A stretch of 40,500 nucleotides of DNA. Source: Streptomyces atratus (GTDB taxonomy: Bacteria; Actinomycetota; Actinomycetes; Streptomycetales; Streptomycetaceae). This document shows, piece after piece, positions 30,055 to 39,100 of this stretch (positions are counted from its first letter, which is position 1; each line of letters begins with the position of its first letter). Made by a program: the position numbers and the translations under genes. The DNA lies in NCBI RefSeq assembly GCF_014648655.1, contig NZ_BMRN01000048.1:1-40500 (forward strand), given 5' to 3'. A model generated the notes under the pieces. It did not search any database, had not been told where the DNA came from, and saw only the letters and a program-made list of their open reading frames with translations.

Positions 30055-31983
30055 TCAGGCCGAGCGCTGGATGTCGATTTCCGTCACCTCCTCCGCGAAC
30101 TGTGTGTGGTAGAGCGACGCGTACTGTCCGCCCTGTGCCAACAACTCCTCGTGCGTGCCGCGTTCGCAAATGCGGCCCGCCTGGACGACCAGGATCTGAT
30201 CGGCCTCCCGAATGGTGGAGAGGCGGTGTGCGATCACGAGCGACGTACGGCCCGCCAGCGCGTCCTTGAGGGCCCGCTGGATCGAGGCCTCCGACTCCGA
30301 GTCCAGATGCGCGGTGGCCTCGTCGAGGACCACGACCGGGGGCGACTTGAGCAGCAGCCGCACCAGGGCGATCCGCTGCTTCTCACCGCCGGAGAGCCGG
30401 TGGCCGCGCTCACCGACGACGGTGTCCAGACCGTTCGGCAGAGCCGAGATCGAGTCCCAGATCAGCGCCGCCTTGCACGCGTCGATCAGCTCCTCCTCGA
30501 TCGCCTCGGGGCGCGCGTAGAGCAGGTTGGCGCGGATCGTGTCGTGGAACATGTGCGTCTCCTGGCTGACCACGCCCACCGTGTCGCTCAGGGACTGCAG
30601 CGTCACGTCCCGCACGTCGTGGCCACCGACCCGGACGGTGCCGGAGGTCGCCTCGTACAGCCGGGGCACCAGTTGGGTGATCGTGGTCTTGCCGGCGCCG
30701 GAGGGGCCGACGAGGGCCGTCAGCTTTCCGGCCGGAGCGGTGAAGCTCAGCTCCTTGAGGATCCAGGCGCTGTCGCCCCGGTCCTTCTCGCGCAGGGCGA
30801 TCGGTTCCAGAGAGGCCAGCGAGACCTCCTCGGCGGTCGGGTAGCGGAACGACACGTGGTCGAACTCGACGTCCAGGCCACCGGCCCCGGCATCCACACC
30901 CTTGCCGATGAAGACGAGCTCATGCGCATCGGGCTTCTCGTCGACCAGCGGCTTCAGGTCCAGGACCTCGAAGATCCGGTCGAAGCTGACGAGCACCGTG
31001 AGCACCTGGATCTGCAGGCCGGAGAGCTGGTTGATCGGCCCGTACATCCGGAACAGGAGCGTCACCATCGCGACGAGCGTGCCGATCTGGAGCGCTCCGC
31101 CGATCACCAGGTTCCCGCCAAAGCCGTACACGATCGCCGTCGTCATCGAGGTGAGGACCGTGATGACGATGAAGAACATCCGGCCGTGCACCACGTTCAG
31201 CGCGGTGATGTCGCGGACGCGGCCCGCCTTCTCCTCGAAGAGCGCCGCCTCCGAGGCCGGCCGGCCGTACAGCTTGGCGAGCTCCGCCCCCGAGACGTTG
31301 AAGCGCTCGCTCATCATCGAGCCCATCTCGCCGTCGAGGTTCATCCGCTCCCGGGTGAGCCGCTGGAGCTTGCGGCCGATGATGCGGGCCGGGAAGAGAA
31401 ACAGCGGCACCATCGCCAGGGCGACGAGGGTGATCTCCCACGACAGGTAGATCATCGTGCTGATGACGATGGCCAGGGTCAGGAGCGCCGAGACCGCCTG
31501 CGTCAGCAGTGAGGTGATCGCCTGCCGGGTTCCCGCGATGTCCGTGTTGAGCCTGCTGACGAGCGCTCCCGTCTGCACCCTCGAGAAGAAGGCGAGCGGT
31601 TGCCTCTGCACGTGCTCGAAGACCTCGGTCCGCAGGTCGTAGACCAGTCCCTCGCCGATCTTGCCCGAGCAGCGGGCCTCGATGTAGAGGACGAACGACT
31701 CCATCAGGGCCAGCAGCACGATGCCGAAGGCCAGCATCACGACGATCTCGAACTTCTTCGGCATGATGCCGTCGTCGATCATGAACTTCAGCATCAGCGG
31801 GCTGGCAGCGGTGATCGCACCGCAGGCAATGCTCGCGAGGACCAGCACCGCCAGTTGCTTCCGGTAGCGAACGGCGTACGGGAGTATGCGTCGCAGCGTG
31901 CCCGGCTTGATCTTCTGGCGGCTCATCCCGCCTTCGTCGAAATTTTTTCCAGAGGTAAGACTTGGGCCGCCTATGAGGGCCAT
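30055..31983 (-). CDS. ABC transporter, fused permease and ATPase (peptide exporter)
   Basis: This 642-aa half-transporter starts at ATG 31983 after GAGGAG; an internal ATG at 31926 is possible. Residues about 35-345 contain six membrane spans (LAVLVLASIACGAITAASPL, VVMLAFGIVLLALMESFVLY, LLTLAIVISTMIYLSWEITL, FIVITVLTSMTTAIVYGFGG). The ATPase domain has Walker A GPSGAGKTT (426-434), signature LSGGEKQ (530-536), Walker B VVLDEA (551-556) and the H-loop His 586. It should act as a homodimer in the membrane. The same strand and neighbourhood as mbtH and NRPS fit export of the peptide, as with transporters of glycopeptide clusters. Confidence 0.92.
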   Translation of the reverse strand: MALIGGPSLTSGKNFDEGGMSRQKIKPGTLRRILPYAVRYRKQLAVLVLASIACGAITAASPLMLKFMIDDGIMPKKFEIVVMLAFGIVLLALMESFVLYIEARCSGKIGEGLVYDLRTEVFEHVQRQPLAFFSRVQTGALVSRLNTDIAGTRQAITSLLTQAVSALLTLAIVISTMIYLSWEITLVALAMVPLFLFPARIIGRKLQRLTRERMNLDGEMGSMMSERFNVSGAELAKLYGRPASEAALFEEKAGRVRDITALNVVHGRMFFIVITVLTSMTTAIVYGFGGNLVIGGALQIGTLVAMVTLLFRMYGPINQLSGLQIQVLTVLVSFDRIFEVLDLKPLVDEKPDAHELVFIGKGVDAGAGGLDVEFDHVSFRYPTAEEVSLASLEPIALREKDRGDSAWILKELSFTAPAGKLTALVGPSGAGKTTITQLVPRLYEATSGTVRVGGHDVRDVTLQSLSDTVGVVSQETHMFHDTIRANLLYARPEAIEEELIDACKAALIWDSISALPNGLDTVVGERGHRLSGGEKQRIALVRLLLKSPPVVVLDEATAHLDSESEASIQRALKDALAGRTSLVIAHRLSTIREADQILVVQAGRICERGTHEELLAQGGQYASLYHTQFAEEVTEIDIQRSA

Positions 31984-32354
31984 GGAGAAAACTCCTCGTT
32001 AGTGGGTGAAAGAGACCTTTCAGTCCGATCGGAATGCGGCCCGGCGGATTGTCGCCGGGTACGGATATGGACGGCCCGAGCCGTGTGCGGGGCGACTTCC
32101 AGCGATGTCGGCCCGTGCTCGTGCGCACGCCGCATGGTCGTGGGTGTGGGCGCCGGCGCCGGCCGCGTAGCAGCGGGCCGGCGGGGTAGGGGCGGACCCA
32201 TCCCTACTGCGGCAAAGGCTGCCTGAAGAACCGTCAGTTTTGCTTCTTTGCAGTGGAGTTGGGAGTCGGGGGCGGCCTTGGCGAGGAGGCGCGGGGTGGG
32301 GTGCGGGGTGGGCGTGTCCCCGACCAGGTGGAGCCGGTGCGCCGTACGCGTGCG

Positions 32355-32386
32355 TGTGCGTGTTTGTGTGCGTGTTTGTGTGCGTG
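32355..32386. repeat. GT-rich tandem repeat
   Basis: The unit TGTGCGTGTTTG occurs twice plus eight bases of a third copy, flanked on the left by further GCGTGCG. It is unlike the surrounding sequence and could vary in length by slippage. It lies about 370 bp upstream of the ABC exporter's start. Confidence 0.75.
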
Positions 32387-32475
32387 ATGCGCTCGGGGCC
32401 GCCCCGGATGGTGGAGACGGTCGGCTCGTAATGCGGCTCGAATGCCATAAGAATTCCTGCGGTTGTCACTACAGG

Positions 32476-32510
32476 CATGTCGGATCTGCGCTTTCTGTTG
32501 CCAAGGGAAT
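32476..32510 (-). repeat. Start-region block, copy A
   Basis: Read on the plus strand, CATG is followed after two bases by GGATCTGCGCTTTCTGTTGC, then CAAGGGAAT. Copy B at 32915-32945 has the same arrangement with GGAATCTGCGCTTTCTGTCG, then CCAGGAAT. In both, the minus-strand ATG sits at the same place, so the block would be the untranslated leader just before a start codon. It overlaps the palindrome at 32503-32516. Confidence 0.55.
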
Positions 32511-32526
32511 TCCCTTGTCAGGGAAG

Positions 32527-32546
32527 GCCGCCCGGATTCGGGCGGC
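32527..32546 (-). terminator. Hairpin downstream of the 118-aa gene
   Basis: GCCGCCCG (32527-32534) and CGGGCGGC (32539-32546) form an 8-bp perfect stem with a GATT loop, 14 bases after the 118-aa gene's stop on the minus strand. It may end the NRPS-side transcript; there is no T run. Confidence 0.5.
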
Positions 32547-32560
32547 GAAAGGCCCGCCCA

Positions 32561-32917
32561 TCAGCCGTTGTTCTCCGGCTTCTGGGTGTCGTGGGTGAGC
32601 TCCTGCGCGTAGAAGGTCTTGACGCGGGAGAGGAAGCTGCGCCGGCTCGGCTTGGCGGCCGAGTCGGGGCGCGGGCCCGGGTCGAGGGCGTCGAGCATCG
32701 CCTTGCGCCGCATCTCGGCGACGGCTATGACGTCGACGCCCGGGTTGGTGATCGGCAGCGAGGCGGCCGCGACGGACGCTGCGGACGGCGCCGGGGCGAC
32801 GACCTCGGGGCCCGGTGCCTCGACCTGCGGGGCGGCGCCCACCAGCTGCGTGGCGGTGCCGGTGTTGCCCTCCGGCCCGTAGGCGGAGGCGGTCGAGGAG
32901 GGGGTCGCGATAGACAT
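32561..32917 (-). CDS. Unknown 118-aa protein between NRPS and exporter
   Basis: The frame starts MSIATPSSTASAYGPEGNTG. The first 60 residues are Ala/Pro/Val-rich and probably disordered (VEAPGPEVVAPAPSAASVAA). The second half is basic and more ordered: NPGVDVIAVAEMRRKAMLDA, SRRSFLSRVKTFYAQELTHD, then QKPENNG. It has no signal peptide, Cys or membrane span. The ATG lies directly behind the repeated start-region block and lacks a classical ribosome binding site. The gap to the NRPS stop is 281 bp and holds only a small hairpin (GGCCGCT/AGCGGCC, 32960-32975). I recognise no family; a role in the cluster is inferred from position only. Confidence 0.5.
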   Translation of the reverse strand: MSIATPSSTASAYGPEGNTGTATQLVGAAPQVEAPGPEVVAPAPSAASVAAASLPITNPGVDVIAVAEMRRKAMLDALDPGPRPDSAAKPSRRSFLSRVKTFYAQELTHDTQKPENNG

Positions 32918-32945
32918 GAGGAATCTGCGCTTTCTGTCGCCAGGA
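32915..32945 (-). repeat. Start-region block, copy B
   Basis: This is the partner of copy A at 32476-32510; the core ATCTGCGCTTTCTGT is identical and the flanks match with small gaps. It immediately precedes (minus strand) the ATG of the 118-aa gene at 32917. The two copies are in the same orientation, 439 bp apart. Confidence 0.55.
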
Positions 32946-33198
32946 ATGGATTTCTGCGGGGCCGCTGAAGCGGCCACGAACCGAACTGAGCGGTCGCGCC
33001 GTCGGCGCCCTGGACCGTCGGACCGTCCGGGCCTTGGGGCCGTGGGCCGCTGACCGTCAGGCTGTTCGGGGCTTGGGCCGTTAGGGCCTGTGCCGTCAAG
33101 AGTCTTCGCAGTCGTGCCTTGCCCGCGCGATGGGAGACCGCGCTCGTTCCGGGGGCGCCGGACGGTGGTGGCACCGGCCGGCGCGCCCCCGTGTCGTG

Positions 33199-36100
33199 CT
33201 ACCGCTGGGCCAGCCAGGCGGCCACCGCGGTCCATACGTCGGCCAGCGTCTCGGGCTTGGCCATCTCGTAGTGGGTGCACGGAACACCGGTCTCCGTGAT
33301 CTCACCCGTGATGTAGGGCTTCCAGAGCTCGCCGGTGGCCTCGCCCTGCGGCTTGCTCTGCTCGGCCACGATCAGCAGGGCGTCTCCGTCGAAGCGCCCG
33401 TGCTCGTGGTCGGCCCGGATCGTCCGGTGGTTCTGGAGGATCCGGGCGAACGTCCGGTACTCCTCCTCGGTGGCCGCGCCGAGGGCGCCTCCCGCCTCCC
33501 GGCGTACGACCTCGATCAGCCGGTCGGCCTTGGCGTCCAGGTCGGCCTCGGTCTCGTCGGCGTGGTCGACGGCCTCGCCGTCCTGACGCTGCCACGGGTA
33601 CTGGTCGAGGATGACCAGCGCCGAGACCTCGTCGCCCGCCGCCTGGAGCTGGACGGCCATCTCGTGGGCGACCGCCCCTCCGTAGGACCAGCCGAGCAGC
33701 CGGTAGGGGCCGCTCGCCTGCGCCGAGCGGATCCGCTCGATGTAGTCCGCCGCCATCTCCGGTACGGAGCGGGCGAGTTCGGACGTACCGTCCAGGCCGC
33801 GGGACTGAAGGCCGTACAGCGGGATCTCCGCCGGTACGTGCCGCGCCATCGGCATGTAGCACCAGCTCAGGCCGCCCGCGGGGTGGATGAAGAAGAACGG
33901 CGGCTCGCTGCCCTGCTCCCGGATCGGCAGCAGCACGTCGAGCGCGTCGCGGATCGAGGAAAGGCTCATCCGCTTCATCAGCTCGCCGACGCTCGGCGCC
34001 GCGAACAGGTCGCGCACCGCGATCGACACGCCCCGCTCCCGCAGCGCCTCCACCAGCCGTACCGCGAGCAGCGAGTGCCCGCCGAGCGCGAAGAAGTCGT
34101 CGTCGACGCCCACTTCGGGAAGGCCGAGGACCTGCGCAAACGCCTCGCACATGTTGTCCTCGAACGAGGTCACCGCCCAGTTGGCCGCCTCGTCCACCGC
34201 GCCGCCCTCCGGGACCGGCAGGGCCTTGCGGTCCAGTTTCCCGTTCGGCATCAGCGGCAGCCGCTCGATGACGACCACCGCCGACGGCACCATGTAGCCG
34301 GGCAGCCGGTCCTGGGCCAGGCCCCGCGCCTCCTGGGCGATCCGGTCGGCCGCCGACTCCGGTTCCTCCGCCTCGGCGGCCGCCCGGTTCGGCACCGCGT
34401 ACGCCACCAGGCGCTGGTCGCCGGGGGTGTCCTCGCGGACCAGGGCCACAGCCTGGCCGACCGAGGGGTGCGAGGCCAACACGGCCTCGATCTCCCCGAG
34501 TTCGACCCGGAAGCCCCGGATCTTGACCTGGTCGTCGGAGCGCCCCACGTACTGGAGGTCCCCGCCGGCGGTCCACTGCACCACGTCACCGGTGCGGTAC
34601 ATCCGCGCCCCCGGCTCCCCGAACGGGCCGGCCACGAAGCGGCCGGCCGTCAGGTCCGGGCGGCCCAGGTAGCCGCGCGCCACGCTCTTGCCGCCGATGT
34701 ACAGCTCGCCCGCCACGCCCGGCGGAACCGGAGCGAGGGCCTCGTCGAGCACGTACACCTGGGTGTTGCCGATCGGGCCGCCGATCGACGTCGCGTCGGC
34801 GCCCTCCCCCGCCAGCTCCTTGGCGGTCGACCAGACGGTGGTCTCGGTCGGACCGTACAGGTTGGTCAGCGTGGGCGTCCTGGCGAGGAGCGTACGGGCC
34901 AGGTCGCTCGGCAGCGCCTCCGCGCCGATCATGGCGCGCACCCCCGTCCAGTCGACCGGGTCGTCGGCGTCGGCGATCAGGCCGCGCCACAGACTCGGCG
35001 TCGCGTGGACGATGTTGGCGCCGGTGGTACGGATCAGGGAGCGCAGCGCCCACGGGTCGAGCACCTGCGCCTGCGAGGCGAGCACCATCCGCGCCCCGTT
35101 GAGGAATGGCAGGTAGAACTCGAAGCCCGCCATGTCGCAGCCGTGGGTGCTGACCGCCAGGAGCCGGTCGTCCGCGCCGAGCGCGAACCGGTCCTGCATC
35201 GCGCTCAGGAAGTTCACGATCGCGCGGTGCTCGACGAGGACTCCCTTGGGGCGCCCGGTGGATCCCGAGGTGTAGATGACCCACATCGGGTGCTCCGGCC
35301 GCAGCGCCGCCGTGCGCTCGCTGTCGGCCAGCGGCCCGTCCGCGAGGCCCGCGATCCCCTCGGTGACCTCCGCGCCGTCCAGCAGGACCACGGGGACCCG
35401 CGGGCGGTGCTCGGGTGCCGCCGGGCGGGCGTCCAGCTCCTCGCTGGTGAGCACGCACACCGCGCCGGAGTCGGCGATGACGTACGCGATCCGGTCGGCC
35501 GGGTAGGCCGGGTCGATCGGCAGGTACGCCGCACCCGACTTGATCACGCCGAGCAGAGCCACCACAAGGTCCACGGTGCGCTCGAAGACCGCCGCGACGA
35601 CCGTCTCCGGGCCGATGCCCCGGCCCGCCAGGTGGCGCGCGAGCCGGTTGGCCCGGGCGTCCAGCTCGGCATAGGTCAGCTCCACGTCGTCGTGGACCAG
35701 GGCGATCGCGTCGGGCGTACGGGCGGCCTGCGCCTCGAACAGCCCGACGACCGTCGCGTCCGGCACCTCGGCCTCGGTCGCGTTCCACTCGGTGAGCATC
35801 CGCACCCGCTCGTCCTCGCCGAGGACGTCCACCTCGCCGAGGCGGATCCCCGGGTCGGCGGCGAGCGCCGCCAGCACCCGGCTCAGCCGCTCGGCGATCC
35901 GCTCGACCGACTCCGGGTCGAACAGGTCGGCCGCCGCGACGAGCGAGCCGCGCATCCCCGCCGGGGCGCCCTCGGCGTCGTACAGCTCGGCGACGCTGAC
36001 GTCCAGGTCGAACTTCACGACCGCCTCGGCCGGGGCGCCGCCCGCGGCCCGGGCCGCCGGGGCCCCGCGCCGTGCGTCCACGCCCTCCAGGTCGAGCACC

Positions 36101-39100
36101 GCCTGCTCGTTGTTCTGAAGGAGCAGCATGACCTGGAACAGTGGGTGGCGGGCCATCGAGCGGGCCGGGGCCAGCTCCTCCACCAGTCGCTCGAACGGCA
36201 CGTCCGGGTGCGCGAACGCTCCGAGCCCCGCTTCCCGTACGCGCTCCAGGACCTCCCGGAAGGTGGGGTCCCCGGCCAGGTCGGTACGGAGGGCGAACGT
36301 GTTGACGAAGTAGCCGACCAGGTCGTCGAGGGCCTCGTCCGTGCGGCCCGCGATCGCGGAGCCGATCGGGACGTCGGTGCCCGCGCCGATCCGGGAGAGC
36401 AGGACGGACAGGGCGCCGTGCAACACCATGAACATCGTCACGCCCTCGGCCCGCGCCAGCTCCGCCAGCCTGGCGTGGACGTCCGCCGGGACGTCCAGTG
36501 GCACCCGGTGGCCCCGGTGCGAGGCGATCGCCGGACGCGTCCGGTCGAACGGCAGCTCCAGCTCCTCCGGCACCCCCGCCAGCGTCTCGCGCCAGTAGGC
36601 GACCTGTTGGGAGATCAGGCTCTCCGGGTCCTGGCTGTCGCCGAGCACCTCGCGCTGCCACAGCGCGTAGTCCGCGTACTGGACCGGCAGCGGCTGCCAC
36701 TGCGGCGCGCGGCCCGCGCTGCGGGCCTCGTAGGCCGTGGACACGTCGCGGGCGAGCGGCGCCCACGACCAGCCGTCGCTGGCGATGTGGTGGACCACGA
36801 CGACCAGCACGTGCTCCTCGGGTCCGGCTCTGAACAGCCATGCGCGGACGGGGACTTCGGCCGCGATGTCGAAGGTGTACGCCTTCGCCCCGGCGACCGC
36901 GTCGGCCAGGGCGTCCGGCTCGACGTCGGCGACGGTCAGCTCCCAGTCCAGCTCGTCGATGTCGACGATCCGCTGGTACGGCTCGCCGTCGGCGACCCCG
37001 AAGACGGTCCGCAGCACCTCGTGGCGCGCGAGCAGGTCGCGGAAGGCCGCGCTCATCGCGTCGGCGTCCACCGCTCCGGCGAGCCGGGCGGCCACCGGGA
37101 TGTTGTAGGTGGGGCTCGGCCCGTCCATCTGGTTGATGATCCAGAGCCGGCGCTGTCCGTACGAGAGCGGAAGCCGCTCGGGACGCTCCATGGCCGTCAG
37201 CGCGGCCCGTGCCGTACGGGCACCCGCCAGCCGCTCCGCCAGGCCCGCGACCGTCGGGGCCTCGAAGAGCGCCCGGATCTCGACCTCGACGCCGAGGACC
37301 GAGCGGATCCGGCTGACCAGGCGCACCGCGAGGAGCGAGTGGCCGCCCAGCTCGAAGAAGTCGTCGTCGACGCCGACCTCGGAAAGGCCGAGGACCTCGG
37401 CGAAGGCCATGCACAGGATCTCCTCCTGGGGCGTGGCCGCCCGGCGCCCGCCGGAGGCCGGCGACGAGGAGTAGTCGGGTGCGGGCAGGGCCTTGCGGTC
37501 CAGCTTCCCGTTGCCGGTCAGCGGCAGCGCTTCCAGGACCACGACCGCCGACGGCACCATGTGCTCCGGCAGCCGCTGCCCCGCGAACTCCCTCAGGGCG
37601 GGCCCGAGTTGGACCTTCTCCTGGGGCTCCAGGTCGTCGGCGACCACGTAGGCGACGAGCCTGCGGTCACCGGGGACGTCCTCGCGGGCGACCACGGCGG
37701 CCTGGTCCACCAGCGGGTGGCCGGTCAGGACGCCCTGCACCTCGCCGGGCTCGACCCGGTAGCCGCGGATCTTGACCTGGTCGTCGGCGCGGCCCAGGAA
37801 GACCACTTGGCCGTCCGCCGTCCACTTGGCCCGGTCACCGGTGCGGTACATCCGTTGACCCGGCTCGAAGGGGTTGGCCAGGAACCGCTCGGATGTCAGG
37901 CCCTCGCGCCCCACGTAACCGCGTGCCAGCCCCGCACCCGCGACGTACAGCTCGCCCGCCGCACCCGGCACGACCGGGCTCAGGTGCTGGTCCAGGACGT
38001 AGAAGCGGGTGTTGGCGATCGGGGACCCGACCGGGACGGTCTCCCCGGCGGCCCGCTCCTGGGTCAGCCGGGTGGTGGCGACGCCGATCGTGGTCTCGGT
38101 GGGCCCGTAGTGGTTGTGGACCTCGCGCTCACCGGCGGCGGCCACCAGCTCCCGCAGCCACACGGTCGAGGCGGCCTCCCCGCCGAGGACGAGGGACTGG
38201 GCCGGCAGGACGCCTTCGACGCCACCGGCGGCCGACAGAGCGGCCAGGTGGGAGGGCACGGCCTTGAAGTGGTCGATGCGGTGCTCGGAGAGGTACGAGG
38301 CAACGGCCTGCGGGTCGGTGACGGCACCCTCGTCCAGGACGTGCAGCTCACCCCCGGTCGCCAGGCTCGCGAAGACCACGGTGTTACCGAGGTCCGTCGC
38401 CTGCGCCTGGAGCAGCGCGTACCGCGCGCCGGGCTGACCGAAGCCGACCCGCTCCGGGACCGACGAGGTGTAGTTCGCCAGGCCGCCGTGCGTGACGGCC
38501 ACGCCCTTGGGCTGACCGGTCGAACCCGAGGTGTAGATGACATACGCGAGCGACTGCGGCGCGACCCGCCGCTCGGGACGCTCCGTCGAGGCCGCCGCGA
38601 GCTGCATCTCCACGAACGTGTCGTCGATGGCCACCAGACGCGAACGCCCGGCCGGCAGCTCGTCCAGGATCTCCTCGGTGGTCAGAGCCAGCGCGGCCCG
38701 GCTGTCGCGCAGCATGTACGCGATCCGGTCCGTCGGCTGGGCCGGGTCGATGGGCAGGTAGCCCGCGCCCGCCTTCCATACGCCCAGGATCGCCGCGATC
38801 ATGTCGACACCGCGCTGCAGGCAGAGCCCGACCACGGACTCGGCACCGATGCCCTGACCGATCAGGTAGTGCGCGATCCGGTTCGCCCGCGCGTCCAGCT
38901 CCCCGTACGAGACCTCCGTGCCCTCGCTGACGATCGCGGCGGCCTCGGGGGCACGGGTCGCCTGCTGCTCGAAGAGCTCGTGCACGACGGTGACTTCGCC
39001 GTCGGTCGCCGTGTCGTTCCAGCCGACCAGCACCCGGTGGCGCTCCACCTCGTCGAGCGCCGGGACGCCGCTGAGGCGGGTCTGCGGGCTGTCGCCGAGC

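Larger units (their letters stand above)
31984..32560. other. Leader region between the 118-aa gene and the ABC exporter, with repeats
   Basis: This 577-bp region holds a 12-bp GT-rich tandem repeat (32355-32386), a 14-bp perfect palindrome AAGGGAATTCCCTT (32503-32516), a hairpin (32527-32546) and one copy of a block that also precedes the 118-aa gene. A leftward frame from ATG 32478 (MPVVTTAGILMAFEPHYEPT) opens just after that block, but it becomes His/Thr/Pro-rich low complexity in the GT repeat. I do not call it a gene, though a short peptide from that start is possible. The promoter of the exporter presumably lies here. Confidence 0.45.

Noticed and set aside
32340..32392. GT-rich repeats as a CRISPR-like array
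   Set aside because: The unit is 12 bp, contiguous and without spacers. It is a simple tandem repeat.
32020..32478. Leftward 152-residue frame starting MPVVTTAGILMAFEPHY as a gene
   Set aside because: After about 30 residues it translates the GT repeat into His/Thr runs and then Pro/Ala/Arg low complexity. The start is kept only as part of the leader-block finding.
34586..37414. 942-residue open frame within the NRPS region in another phase
   Set aside because: It is Arg/Gly/Pro/Ala-rich with no domains. The overlapping NRPS frame has every expected core motif.
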